From Synechococcus sp. CC9902 (GTDB taxonomy: Bacteria; Cyanobacteriota; Cyanobacteriia; PCC-6307; Cyanobiaceae), in NCBI RefSeq assembly GCF_000012505.1, contig NC_007513.1:496001-560000 (forward strand): a stretch of 64,000 bases of DNA, given 5' to 3'. Position numbers and translations under genes: made by a program. The notes beneath the pieces were generated by a model. That model searched no databases, was not told the origin of the DNA, and was given only the letters and a program-made list of their open reading frames with translations. Below, piece after piece: positions 20,585 to 32,690 of this stretch. Each line of letters starts with the position of its first letter. Position 1 is the stretch's first letter.

Positions 20585-20611
20585 AAAAAAGCCGGAAGCT
20601 CAGCTTCCGGC
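20585..20611 (-). terminator. Terminator of the atpD-atpC operon
   Basis: GCCGGAAGC and GCTTCCGGC form a perfect nine-base-pair stem (20591-20611, loop of three). Read on the minus strand it is followed by six T (20585-20590), 52 bases after the epsilon stop. Confidence 0.92.
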
Positions 20612-20662
20612 GAAGTCATAACGAGCAATCGCGCTGCCATTGAGGCAGACAGCCATGGTCGA

Positions 20663-21073
20663 TCAGTCAGCCGACTTGCTGGCTTGCATGCGAGCACGCG
20701 CTTCATTGAGCTGCTGTTGAGCCTTGACTTTTTCAGGTGATGCAGGTTGGCCTTCCATACCAGCAACAGCGGTCGTTGCCTTTTGAAAGTCTGCTTCGGC
20801 GGCGTTGGCATCGATGCTGCTGCCGAGTTCAGCCTTGTTCACCAAAACGGTGACTTCGTCGGAATCGACTTCTGCAAAACCGCCCATCAAGGCGATGGAA
20901 TTCCAAGAGCCGTTCGCTCGAACACGCAACACACCAACATCAATGGCGGTGAGCATTGAGATGTGGCCGGTCAAGATGCCGAGCTGACCTGTGGTGCTGG
21001 GCAGAATCACCTCATCGGCGCTGCCATCAAACACGTTCTGGTCTGGTGCCAGCACGCGGAGGGTGAGGGACAT
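20663..21073 (-). CDS. atpC: ATP synthase F1 subunit epsilon
   Basis: The 136-residue rotor subunit that inhibits ATP hydrolysis. The N-terminal beta-sandwich begins with LTLRVLAPDQNVFDGSADEV and includes LPSTTGQLGILTGHISML; the C-terminal two-helix hairpin is Ala/Gln/Glu-rich. It follows atpD by 74 bases on the minus strand, forming the usual separate beta-epsilon operon of cyanobacteria. In plastid nomenclature this is atpE. Confidence 0.97.
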   Translation of the reverse strand: MSLTLRVLAPDQNVFDGSADEVILPSTTGQLGILTGHISMLTAIDVGVLRVRANGSWNSIALMGGFAEVDSDEVTVLVNKAELGSSIDANAAEADFQKATTAVAGMEGQPASPEKVKAQQQLNEARARMQASKSAD

Positions 21074-21147
21074 GAACCTTGGTTCGGAGGGGGAGAAAGG
21101 AGAACGGACAAGTCAGTGGGGATGTGAGTCGCATCCCCGATGGCGAG

Positions 21148-22623
<1,476 letters not shown>

Positions 22624-22720
22624 TTACGGGATCAGGCGCAGCGCGCTCGAGGCCCATCAGAGCGGCGCAACCATACCACCGCTACGGCGACAGGACAGCC
22701 CGCGAACAAAACTCCGTTCT

Positions 22721-22736
22721 GTTCGGTCACCCGCAC
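22721..22736 (+). promoter_or_regulatory. K-box upstream of groESL
   Basis: GTTCGG-TCAC-CCGCAC matches exactly the K-box pattern GTTCGG-NNAN-CCNNAC, described for light and heat control of cyanobacterial groESL1. It lies 133 bases before the groES start. Confidence 0.75.
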
Positions 22737-22774
22737 AGCCGTCTTGTGGTGCACGGGGTGGGTTCTTGCATACG

Positions 22775-22801
22775 TTGGCAGTCAACGGCTCTGAGTGCCA
22801 A
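22775..22801 (+). promoter_or_regulatory. CIRCE operator (HrcA site)
   Basis: TTGGCAGTC, nine bases, then GAGTGCCAA: the 9-9-9 layout of CIRCE (consensus TTAGCACTC-N9-GAGTGCTAA), with arms complementary at eight of nine positions. It ends 52 bases before groES ATG, where HrcA would repress the operon. Confidence 0.85.
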
Positions 22802-22853
22802 CTCGTGTTTTTGCGAGGCGCTCAGTGCTTTGTCCCTGCTTTTGCAACAACCC

Positions 22854-23165
22854 ATGGCTGCTGTTTCCCTCAGCGTCTCCACTGTCAAACCCCTCGGCGA
22901 TCGCGTTTTCGTCAAGGTTTCTGAGTCAGAAGAAAAAACCGCCGGTGGCATTCTTCTGCCCGATACCGCCAAGGAAAAGCCCCAAGTTGGTGAAGTCGTT
23001 CAAGTCGGTCCTGGTAAGCCCAACGAAGACGGCAGCCGTCAGGCTCCTGAAGTGGGGATCGGCGACAAGGTTCTCTACAGCAAGTACGCCGGTACCGACA
23101 TCAAGCTCGGTAGTGATGAGTACGTGTTGCTATCTGAAAAAGACATCCTCGCAATCGTTAACTGA
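22854..23165 (+). CDS. groES: Co-chaperonin GroES
   Basis: The 103-residue lid of the GroEL chamber. Conserved segments [33 protein letters not shown] (mobile loop region) and [30 protein letters not shown] are present. ATG at 22854 follows CC; the frame is open upstream but the homologous part starts here. First gene of groESL, 71 bases before groEL, behind a K-box and a CIRCE operator. Confidence 0.97.
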   Translation: MAAVSLSVSTVKPLGDRVFVKVSESEEKTAGGILLPDTAKEKPQVGEVVQVGPGKPNEDGSRQAPEVGIGDKVLYSKYAGTDIKLGSDEYVLLSEKDILAIVN

Positions 23166-23224
23166 TTGAGTTGACGACTCGCTGAGGTCTTGAACCGTCA
23201 GCTGCTTTAAACACCATTTTTTAG

Positions 23225-24871
<1,647 letters not shown>

Positions 24872-24893
24872 TCCGAAGATCTCGCATCAAAGC

Positions 24894-24924
24894 AAAGAGG
24901 CTGTCATTGACAGCCTCTTTTTTT
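24894..24924 (+). terminator. Terminator of groESL
   Basis: A twelve-base-pair perfect stem (24894-24905 with 24909-24920) with a three-base loop and a run of seven T from 24918. It also marks the left edge of the AT-rich accessory block. Confidence 0.93.
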
Positions 24925-24997
24925 ATGTAATTTTTCTTGTGCTAGGTGCTCTAGTGAATCTGTATACCCATGAAAGTTACTGCCAAGAATAAAATAT

Positions 24998-26044
24998 TCA
25001 ATCTTTTTCCTTGTTCTTTTTGATGGGTTTACTTGCTGCCAGTCGATAGAGATTTCTAGTAAGGTCAACGAGTTGTTGATTGATCTCATTCAGACTTCTG
25101 CTGTCTGAAAACTGGATTTTTTCTTCTATAAATTGTGCTCCTAGTAGTTGCTCTGTTCCCGCTTGAATTTCCTTGAAAGATTCTTCGACTGATTCGAATT
25201 CATAGCGGGTGAGTAAAAATTTTTCGGGGTTTTTACTTGGGTCTAGTTCGTAGATTAGTTTTTTGAGGGCCCCGCTATCCGTATGCTTCATCTCTTTATT
25301 AAGCATATTTTTTACTCTTGTGGTGAGATTACTTAAGGATTGGTTTGCTGCAGATAATTTAAATTCATTGATATTATTTTGGTTCAAGACTGTTCTCAAG
25401 ACAAAAGAAACAGGACCTCCTGGATATGAGGTCGCAATTTTAAAAGGATAAAAGTGGATAGAGTCTCCAAAAATGTTCAGTAGTCTTGTAATAGCGGGAA
25501 CAGTTGATGGCAGTTTCGAGCTTGCATCGTTGTGCTCCATGCTCTGGAATGTGCTTTCACTTAAGCCAATAAAGGGATGGTGTTTGCCACCTTTAATAGT
25601 TTGTTGGAGAGCAGAATTAAGATATGCATAGGGAGTACGTACTAATGCAAAAGGATGGATTTTAAATCCTTGCGCTTCGATCTCATCGACCATCCTAACA
25701 AGTGATACTTTCGGAATGAGTGGGATCCCTTCACCACTCAAAAAGATATGGCCTGTACTATTGAGCAATCTTTGAAATTCATAGATGTAACCCTCCAAGG
25801 AATTACCCTGGTCTGGCTTGCATTGATTGTGTTTGACTTTATTGTATAGATTTTTGTTTGATGGAGAGAAAATATCTCTTAGTTGTCCAGTATGGTTTGC
25901 AGAAATTTGATTCCTTTCATTTAGAAAATTTGGTGTTTCAACACCATTCTTTTCCAAAAGAGTGGAGTTGTTTCGACAAGTTAGCTGGATAGATGTTGTG
26001 GCGGTTTTATGAAAGCCAAGATGTAGAAAGCAAATTTTAGTCAT
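24998..26044 (-). CDS. Sulfotransferase-like protein 1
   Basis: A 348-residue protein starting MTKICFLHLGFHKTATTS, a sulfotransferase 5'-phosphosulfate-binding loop at residues 7-17. The 3'-phosphate signature R-x7-S appears in ALVRTPYAYLNSALQQ, about residues 133-148. The segments FLSGEG, FGDSIHFYPFK, GPVSFVL and FLLTRYE are shared with the next two proteins, so the three are paralogs. These enzymes move sulfate from PAPS to carbohydrate or other hydroxyl groups; the acceptor is unknown. No signal peptide or membrane helix is visible. Strongly AT-rich compared with groEL. The stop lies about 70 bases past the groESL terminator. Confidence 0.7.
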   Translation of the reverse strand: MTKICFLHLGFHKTATTSIQLTCRNNSTLLEKNGVETPNFLNERNQISANHTGQLRDIFSPSNKNLYNKVKHNQCKPDQGNSLEGYIYEFQRLLNSTGHIFLSGEGIPLIPKVSLVRMVDEIEAQGFKIHPFALVRTPYAYLNSALQQTIKGGKHHPFIGLSESTFQSMEHNDASSKLPSTVPAITRLLNIFGDSIHFYPFKIATSYPGGPVSFVLRTVLNQNNINEFKLSAANQSLSNLTTRVKNMLNKEMKHTDSGALKKLIYELDPSKNPEKFLLTRYEFESVEESFKEIQAGTEQLLGAQFIEEKIQFSDSRSLNEINQQLVDLTRNLYRLAASKPIKKNKEKD

Positions 26045-26146
26045 GGCTTACAAAATCTCCGCATGCAATTCTATCTCTTGACAGCGTGATCTCCTGTTTC
26101 TGCTTAAGGATCATCTACAGATTGCATCTCATAGGCATTATTCGAT

Positions 26147-27160
26147 TCATTTGATCTGAGCTATCGTCAATGATGAGACACACCCTGCAAAGGCCTTGGC
26201 GAGATAATTTGGATCTATATTTGGATCGGAAAATTGAATATTTTCTTGAACAAAGGAGTGGCCAAGTGCCTGCTCCATTCTTCGAGAGATTTTGTTATAT
26301 TGTGATTCTACAAGTTTAAACTCTTTTTCAGTTAGAAAAAATTTCTCTCCGGTTATTTGTTTTGTTTGCTCACGTATGGCAAGCATTTGAGCTCCAAATA
26401 CTTTCTTACTGATTTTTTCTCCTTTTTTTAGTTTGTTGAGGATGCATCTATTTGTTGCATTCATTAAGCGTGCCTGAAGGTTGGTAAGAGAAGGACTACT
26501 ATTTTTGAAGTCTTTTTTCAAGTGAGATGAAAGACTGGGCTTAATTTGACTTAGGAGAAAAGATACCGGGCCATCGATATGGGAGATTGCTTGTTTAAAA
26601 GAATAGAGTTGGAGATTATCTCTAAAGACATCAAAGAGTAGTTCTATTTGCTGACTTCGCTCTGGCAAGTAATTTTTGTTGTTTCCAGCTATGTGTGGAG
26701 AATATGCGTCGCCCAATCCAATTAAGCTATGAAATTTCCCGTTTTTAATTGTTTGTTGTAACGCTGAACAGGCAAAAGAGTATGGACTGCGAACCAGGCC
26801 AAAGGCTTTAATGACAAATCCATTGTCTAGAAGATCTTTTTTCAAAGTCTCTAGTTCCTCTCGTTTCATGCACGAAAAACCTTCTCCACTGAGTAGAAGA
26901 TCGTGTGTTTGCTGGAGTGACTTTTCATATTCAAGTTTGTTGAAGAGTTTTATGTTTTTTAGTTTCTTTCTTTTTATTGGCTGACATAAAAATCGTATGT
27001 TTCCTGAATGGTTCCATCGGTTCCCTTTCCTATCTTGGTATTCAAATTTTGGATAGTAAATTCCTTCTTCGATTAACTTCTCACGATTATTTCCACAACT
27101 AAGCTGGAATGATGTTGTGGCTGTCTTGTGGAAGCCTAAATGTAAATAGCAGGTTTTCAT
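26147..27160 (-). CDS. Sulfotransferase-like protein 2
   Basis: A 337-residue paralog of its downstream neighbour. The PAPS loop is LHLGFHKTATTS at residues 6-17, followed by FQLSCGNN. LLSGEGFSCM, then FGLVRSPYSFACSALQQTIKNG carries the R-x7-S signature, and GPVSFLL and FFLTEKEF complete the shared layout. Lys-rich with very low GC. 102 bases separate it from gene 1 on the same strand, so they may form one transcript. Sulfate transfer is inferred from the motifs; the acceptor is unknown. Confidence 0.7.
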   Translation of the reverse strand: MKTCYLHLGFHKTATTSFQLSCGNNREKLIEEGIYYPKFEYQDRKGNRWNHSGNIRFLCQPIKRKKLKNIKLFNKLEYEKSLQQTHDLLLSGEGFSCMKREELETLKKDLLDNGFVIKAFGLVRSPYSFACSALQQTIKNGKFHSLIGLGDAYSPHIAGNNKNYLPERSQQIELLFDVFRDNLQLYSFKQAISHIDGPVSFLLSQIKPSLSSHLKKDFKNSSPSLTNLQARLMNATNRCILNKLKKGEKISKKVFGAQMLAIREQTKQITGEKFFLTEKEFKLVESQYNKISRRMEQALGHSFVQENIQFSDPNIDPNYLAKAFAGCVSSLTIAQIK

Positions 27161-27291
27161 TTTTGATCTTCTACAAGATATACCTATTGTAGCGCGATTG
27201 GATCTTTGTCTTTATCCAGTTGTCTAGAAATCGACTAGTTACTTGATGAGACTTGATCAACCTGTTAGGTTGGATCGATTAAAGCTGAAAT

Positions 27292-28293
27292 ATGAAGACG
27301 TGTTATTTGCACCTTGGTTTGCATAAAACGGCCTCATCGTCGTTTCAGCAAACCTGTGCCGCCAACATTGCGCTCTTGCAACAAGAGCGATTGCATTATC
27401 CAATTTTTTCTTGTCCTTCTGCTAGGCCATCGAGATTAAAAATTAGTAATCATTCAGTCCCATTGAGGTCACTGTATGAGCACAATCCTGGTGAGTATCA
27501 TATTAATAAGCGTTGGAAAATTATAGATATAGATAATGCTAATTGTCAGTATCAGATGCAGTGGGATCAAGCCTTGGATTCTGATTCTTCTCTGATTATT
27601 AGCGGAGAAGGCATCTCACTCTTACCGGTCGCTGCCCTTGAGCGTCTCATGGCTGCAATCACCAGCAAAGGTTTCGCCATACAAGCTATGGCGCTTGTGC
27701 GCTCTCCTTTGGATTATGCACACTCCATTGCTCAGCAACTAATTCGAGGTGGTCAATATCTTGAGGTTGTCGGATTCGGTGACTTGCGTCGACCAACAAC
27801 AATGCCTCGGCTGACAATTCCTGATGGTTGCCGCGAGATTTCGAAGCTGTTAACTGTTTTTGGTGGAACGATTCGGTTTGCTCCTTTTTATGAGGCTTGT
27901 CAGCATCCAATGGGTCCAGTTGCCTATCTCCTTGAAGAGTTCTGCGGTTGTCAAAGCACGCGTGACTACACGTTTAAGCAAACACAGGAGTCAAAAAGTA
28001 ACCTTTGGGTTCGCTATCAAAATCAACTTAATGCAAGATGGCCAAGATTTGATCGTAAGAAACGATTGAATACCGATTATATCCAGCTGCCTGATCATTA
28101 CAACAGTTCCGGGAAATTTCTATTAACTCGGTCTGAGATTTTGTTGATCCAGAGTCAAATTGATTCCTCTAATCATAATATGAGTGGTTTGTTAGGAGAT
28201 AAGTTTGTGATGGCTCAGCCTGATTTCTCTGAAGAATTGACTTCGAATGATTTAATCAATTTGATGACTGGTTTGGCGAAAACAAATCGCTAA
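27292..28293 (+). CDS. Sulfotransferase-like protein 3
   Basis: A 333-residue third paralog, divergent from gene 2 over a 131-base promoter region. The PAPS loop is LHLGLHKTASSS at residues 6-17. IISGEGISLL and MALVRSPLDYAHSIAQQLIRGG (R-x7-S) match genes 1 and 2, as do VFGGTIRFAPF, GPVAYLLEEF and FLLTRSE. It is less AT-rich than genes 1 and 2. Its TAA stop at 28291-28293 directly abuts the stop of the convergent gene 4 with no spacer. Confidence 0.7.
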   Translation: MKTCYLHLGLHKTASSSFQQTCAANIALLQQERLHYPIFSCPSARPSRLKISNHSVPLRSLYEHNPGEYHINKRWKIIDIDNANCQYQMQWDQALDSDSSLIISGEGISLLPVAALERLMAAITSKGFAIQAMALVRSPLDYAHSIAQQLIRGGQYLEVVGFGDLRRPTTMPRLTIPDGCREISKLLTVFGGTIRFAPFYEACQHPMGPVAYLLEEFCGCQSTRDYTFKQTQESKSNLWVRYQNQLNARWPRFDRKKRLNTDYIQLPDHYNSSGKFLLTRSEILLIQSQIDSSNHNMSGLLGDKFVMAQPDFSEELTSNDLINLMTGLAKTNR

Positions 28294-29460
28294 TCACTCC
28301 TGATGATTAATTGATGTTTTGGCTTGCTCCAGTAATTTGATAAGGCGTTGTCCTTGAGGTCGATTGGCGACGGCTAGTTCAAGCAATTCAACTCTTGTAT
28401 CTGCTTCTATATCCGCAGCTTGGCTCATTTTGATGAGCTGGTCGATTGTTGTATTCGATAGGCGGTTGTGCACTGATTCACTTTGGATTGCAGTCAATAG
28501 GGTTGAGCTAATGACATCAATTGATAATTGCTCTTCTTTTCTAATCTGTTGAATCACACTCCTATCGATTTGAGCATTGTCAGTGACGATTGTGGATTGA
28601 TCTAATAAATAACTATCTGGATCAAGGTTGTCATTAATGTTTTGAATATAGTCATTATTGACTTCATAAAGTTTTAATTTGCTTCCTTCAGATAATCTAC
28701 ATTTTTGAGATTGTACTGTAGGTAGTTGCTTGACCAGGGCGTCAGACAGGCGAGCGCTAATCCAGGGAAATTTGGTATAGAAAAGTGCGTTCACTAGAGT
28801 CAGTATTGATAGTTCTTTTTGGCTCATGCTTCGGTTGACGACAACCCCACGCATGGAATTCCGTGGATATGCGTCTGGCGCTTGAAGTGCTTCGAAGATC
28901 AGTTCAGTAATCTTGCTCTTGTGTTTGGAGTAGTTAATAATTGTAGTTTTAATTTGATTTTTCTTGAGTAGATTGATTACATCTGAAGCTTTTTTGTGAT
29001 GCGACGAAATGAAATGTCTACTTCGTAAGAATTGCTCAAAGGGACGCTTCTCGCCATGCCTTTTGACACGTTGTTGATACTCCGATGAGAGCATTTCTTC
29101 AATATCTCTTACGGCGAGAAGAACATGCAGATTGAGTTCTTTTAATCTATATATTTCTTGTTCAAAGAGGGAGTCTAGATGCCAGAAAAGAGATTCTGAA
29201 CTTAGTAAGATGCTGTTGTTATTTGTCTTCTCTTGCGAGAGTCTAAACAGCTCTTTTGCGAGTGATTCTTCCGGGTTGTGCTTCCAGTTTCCAGATGTGA
29301 TGGCAAATTGAGATGCTTTTTCTCGTTCAACTATTGGTATTGGATACTCAATCTTATGCCTTAATAAATCCTCTTGTGCGATTGCAAATGCCGATTGTAT
29401 CGCAGTCGTTCCTGTTTTTCCGTGTCCTATATGTAAGTAGAACTGGGGTTTTGGCAACAT
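28294..29460 (-). CDS. Sulfotransferase-like protein 4, more diverged
   Basis: A 388-residue protein with LHIGHGKTGTTAIQ at residues 9-22, closer to the classic KTGTT sulfotransferase loop, and VRDIEEMLSSEYQQRVKRHG carrying the R-x7-S signature. ILLSSESLFWHL replaces the LSGEG element of genes 1-3. The C-terminal about 100 residues are helical and Leu/Ala-rich, with LLELAVANRPQGQRLIKLLEQA resembling a TPR-like element. It is convergent with gene 3 with no gap and divergent from gene 5. Enzymatic role inferred from motifs only. Confidence 0.65.
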   Translation of the reverse strand: MLPKPQFYLHIGHGKTGTTAIQSAFAIAQEDLLRHKIEYPIPIVEREKASQFAITSGNWKHNPEESLAKELFRLSQEKTNNNSILLSSESLFWHLDSLFEQEIYRLKELNLHVLLAVRDIEEMLSSEYQQRVKRHGEKRPFEQFLRSRHFISSHHKKASDVINLLKKNQIKTTIINYSKHKSKITELIFEALQAPDAYPRNSMRGVVVNRSMSQKELSILTLVNALFYTKFPWISARLSDALVKQLPTVQSQKCRLSEGSKLKLYEVNNDYIQNINDNLDPDSYLLDQSTIVTDNAQIDRSVIQQIRKEEQLSIDVISSTLLTAIQSESVHNRLSNTTIDQLIKMSQAADIEADTRVELLELAVANRPQGQRLIKLLEQAKTSINHQE

Positions 29461-29589
29461 ACTTTTTAACTCTCCTTTATTTTAGCATTGTTGATTGATG
29501 CGCTTGCAGTGTTTGCCTTGGTCCCTCATTGTTGTTGGGTCCTGGCTCTTGTATGCTGTCCAAATCGTGCGTGTGAAAAGGAGGGTTGA

Positions 29590-30702
29590 TTGACACGGCG
29601 GTTAGCGATCCATATTGGTGCTCAGAAGTGTGCGTCGTCTTCATTGCAGGCTTCCTTGCGTCTATTTCAGAATTCTTGCAAGGATAATTCCTTCTCTTTT
29701 GTTTTTTTAAATCCTGCTCAATTACGTTCCCTTTCAAATGCATTAACCCAGAAGACAGAATCACCTTTTCGGTATATTGACCGAATTCTTTCGGAATTGA
29801 CGGCTGATTTTTCTGTCATAAGTCATGAAATGTTAGGTAATCGTCCGGCCTTAGTGCAGGCCATCGCTCGACGGGCTGTTAAACATCATGGTTTTGAGCA
29901 TATTGTTGTTGTTGGCTACACCAGGCTTCAATCGAGTTATCACGTCTCTGCCTTCAAGCAATGGTTTTTTCGTGATCGAAAGAAGCTGCGTGAAGATATA
30001 GCTGTTTTAAAAAATTATGATTTATCTTGGCGCAAGTTTTCAGCACTTGAGCGCAGTCTTTTAGCTTTGGCCTTGGTTGGAAAGGATCGAAGCTGGCATG
30101 CTAATTACAAAAAGTTTGCAGCCGGATGCACTGGTTTGTCCCCACAAATGACTTTGGCTTCAAACCATATTCCTACCAAGCAAAATCCTTATATGCTTCT
30201 TGAGGATTTTTTCAAGTTATCTGGTTTTGAGTGTAGGGATGATCTTTCAGTATTTGATGTCCGTAAAAATGTTTCGTTCCATCCTGCCGTTGTTCATGCT
30301 CTTTCTTCGCATTTCAGTTCGCTTGGGCCGCGTCTAAGTTGTTTCCCAGGCCCCCATGAAGGTAATCGTTGGTTGTTTCGAGTTTGCAAGCGTTTGGGCG
30401 ATGCCTGTGTGAACTTGCCCAGGGAAAATGATGTATTTGCCGAAGAGCTCTGTGAATCGATTGTGCACTATCTTGACCGACGCAACTATCCTGCCAATCA
30501 AGATTACTGTCAGTTAATGTCTGTTAATCAGAGTTATTTTGAGCCGGTAAACAATGTAAAAGCGATGTCAAGTGCGGATGATTTGGTTCGCAAAGCGCGT
30601 GATATTGAGAGCAAGCGTTCGCAGAAGGATATTGATGATTTTCTTTTATTGTCTGAGAATGCATTTATGAACGCCGCTCGATCTGAAATTATCAGTACAT
30701 AG
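29590..30702 (+). CDS. Sulfotransferase-like protein 5, most diverged
   Basis: A 370-residue protein. The TTG start at 29590 is supported by the strong ribosome site AAAAGGAGGG at 29576-29585. The N-terminal loop is IHIGAQKCASSSLQ, with the key Lys kept but the surrounding residues changed. VVGYTRLQSSYHVSAFKQWF keeps R-x7-S. The rest has no visible similarity to genes 1-4, so it may act on a different acceptor. It ends 20 bases from the convergent secG. Confidence 0.6.
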   Translation: MTRRLAIHIGAQKCASSSLQASLRLFQNSCKDNSFSFVFLNPAQLRSLSNALTQKTESPFRYIDRILSELTADFSVISHEMLGNRPALVQAIARRAVKHHGFEHIVVVGYTRLQSSYHVSAFKQWFFRDRKKLREDIAVLKNYDLSWRKFSALERSLLALALVGKDRSWHANYKKFAAGCTGLSPQMTLASNHIPTKQNPYMLLEDFFKLSGFECRDDLSVFDVRKNVSFHPAVVHALSSHFSSLGPRLSCFPGPHEGNRWLFRVCKRLGDACVNLPRENDVFAEELCESIVHYLDRRNYPANQDYCQLMSVNQSYFEPVNNVKAMSSADDLVRKARDIESKRSQKDIDDFLLLSENAFMNAARSEIIST

Positions 30703-30721
30703 AGGCAGTTTTAAGGAAGGA

Positions 30722-30955
30722 TTAATTCAGCCAACCTGCGCTCAAGATAACCGCCAAACTTAAAAAGATCGCCAGGCAGGTCCAGGTAAATCTGTTCAAG
30801 GTGGCTTCTGCACTACTTGCACTGCTGAACATGGAACTTCCACTGGCTGCAAGTCCCCCCATTCCATCGCCTTTTGGACTGTGGAGGAGCACTAAAGCGA
30901 TGAGCAGCACACCGCTGCCGATCCACGTCCAAGACAGAATTGAGTTGAGCATCAT
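30722..30955 (-). CDS. secG: Preprotein translocase subunit SecG
   Basis: A 77-residue two-helix protein of the SecYEG channel. The first helix (ILSWTWIGSGVLLIALVLLHS), the loop PKGDGMGGLAASGSSMF and the second helix (FTWTCLAIFLSLAVILSAGWL) are typical. The start shares its first base with the stop of gpmI upstream, so the two are translationally coupled. Confidence 0.95.
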   Translation of the reverse strand: MMLNSILSWTWIGSGVLLIALVLLHSPKGDGMGGLAASGSSMFSSASSAEATLNRFTWTCLAIFLSLAVILSAGWLN

Positions 30956-32592
30956 CAGACAGGTTGGGGAAGACGGGCAGATAGGGGAGAGGGATCGACG
31001 TTCGACATGGGAGCAATCAAGCTGTCCCCTGTCATGGCACTCGGTTGCTGTAGATCGAGAATCTGCAGAAGCGTCGGGGCGATATCAGCTAGACCGCCAT
31101 TATCGCGAAGGGTAATCGCATTGCCGTGGCCAGGGATTTTGCGTTGCTCTCCTTCCACAAGAATCACCGGCACTGGGTTCGTGGTGTGGGCGGTCCAGGC
31201 TTGTCCATCGGCTCCCCTCATTAATTCTGCGTTGCCATGATCAGCTGTGATCAACATGGTTCCTCCCTCTCGACCGATCGCATTGAGTAAACGACCAATG
31301 CAGGCGTCGACGGTTTGGATTGCCTCTTTGGCCGCGTCCATCATCCCCGTATGCCCCACCATGTCGGGATTGGCGTAATTGATCACGATTAAGGCGTACT
31401 TTCTCGTTTCAATCGCTTTGATGCAGCTTGCGGTGAGTTCATCCGCCGACATGGCAGGAGATAGGTCGTAGGTCGCGACACGTGGGGAGGGAACGAGATG
31501 ACGTTCTTCTCCTGGTAAGGGCTGTTCGATGCCTCCATTCATGAAGTAAGTGACGTGGGGATATTTTTCTGTTTCTGCCGTTCTGTATTGCAGTAATCCC
31601 GCTTCCGCGACAACTTGCCCCAAAAGATTGTTGAGCGGTTCTGGGGGAAAGGCCACGGAAACTGGCAAATTTTGTTCCAGCTGAGTGAAGGTCAGCACAT
31701 CCAGGGTCGGAGTGTGTTCGCGCTCAAAGCCTTCAAAATCGTCCAAACACAGGGCCTGAATGATTTGTCGGGCTCTGTCGGGTCGGAAATTGAACATCAG
31801 AAGCGCATCACCGTCCTGCATCACGGTGTCTTGAAGACGTGCTGGTTCGAGGAATTCATCGGTGATTCCTTCCCCGTAGCTGTCGCTGAGGATGGTTTCG
31901 GGTTGGCGCTCATCCACGTCGATGTCGGGATCGGTGTAAAGCCTGTATGCCTTGTCGGTTCGTTCCCAGCGTTGGTCCCGATCCATCGCCCAGTAGCGAC
32001 CGCACAGGCTGGCAATGGTGCCGATGCCTGTGGACTGAAGGCTGTCCTGGACAGCTTTGACGTACCCCGGTGCACTTTGGGTTGGGGTATCACGTCCATC
32101 GGTGATCACATGAACCGCAACCTTGGTAATTCCAGCTTCTGCTGCCCACTGGATCACACCGCAGAGGTGGTCGACGTGGCTGTGGACGCCTCCATCGGAA
32201 CACAGTCCGAGTAGGTGGAGGGTGCTCCCCGCAGCCTTAACTCGTTCCGCCAGCTTCTGCAGCTCCGGGGTGCTCTTGAGCTGGTCGTTGCGCACCGTCT
32301 CGCCGATGCGAACCAATTCCTGACGAATAATGCGTCCAGCACCGATGGTGAGGTGACCAACCTCGGAATTTCCCATTTGTTGATCTGGAAGACCCACGTG
32401 GGATCCACTCGCTTGGATCAAGGTGTGGGGATAGGCATGCCAAAGAGCCTCCATTACAGGAGTGTCTCCCTGTCGAATGGCATTGTTCTCTTCTTCGTCT
32501 CGATGTCCCCAACCATCAAGAATGGTGAGAACCACCGGAGCGATTGATCCGGTGCGTGCTGAACCCTTGGAAGTGCTGCTGCCCACGTTCAC
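30955..32592 (-). CDS. gpmI: 2,3-BPG-independent phosphoglycerate mutase
   Basis: Interconverts 3- and 2-phosphoglycerate in lower glycolysis. 545 residues of the alkaline-phosphatase superfamily with the catalytic Ser76 in [10 protein letters not shown], metal ligand Asp26 in [10 protein letters not shown], and later metal sites in [14 protein letters not shown] and ITADHGNAE. The GTG at 32592 is used because no ATG precedes the conserved region. Divergent from pyrR. Confidence 0.97.
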   Translation of the reverse strand: MNVGSSTSKGSARTGSIAPVVLTILDGWGHRDEEENNAIRQGDTPVMEALWHAYPHTLIQASGSHVGLPDQQMGNSEVGHLTIGAGRIIRQELVRIGETVRNDQLKSTPELQKLAERVKAAGSTLHLLGLCSDGGVHSHVDHLCGVIQWAAEAGITKVAVHVITDGRDTPTQSAPGYVKAVQDSLQSTGIGTIASLCGRYWAMDRDQRWERTDKAYRLYTDPDIDVDERQPETILSDSYGEGITDEFLEPARLQDTVMQDGDALLMFNFRPDRARQIIQALCLDDFEGFEREHTPTLDVLTFTQLEQNLPVSVAFPPEPLNNLLGQVVAEAGLLQYRTAETEKYPHVTYFMNGGIEQPLPGEERHLVPSPRVATYDLSPAMSADELTASCIKAIETRKYALIVINYANPDMVGHTGMMDAAKEAIQTVDACIGRLLNAIGREGGTMLITADHGNAELMRGADGQAWTAHTTNPVPVILVEGEQRKIPGHGNAITLRDNGGLADIAPTLLQILDLQQPSAMTGDSLIAPMSNVDPSPLSARLPQPV

Positions 32593-32690
32593 CAGCGACC
32601 GTCGCCTCAGAAGGACTTTTCCAAAGTCAACCTAACTCTCCAACAGTCCACAACTCGTCGTTTTATCTGAACCCACATTCTTTCGCTTCT

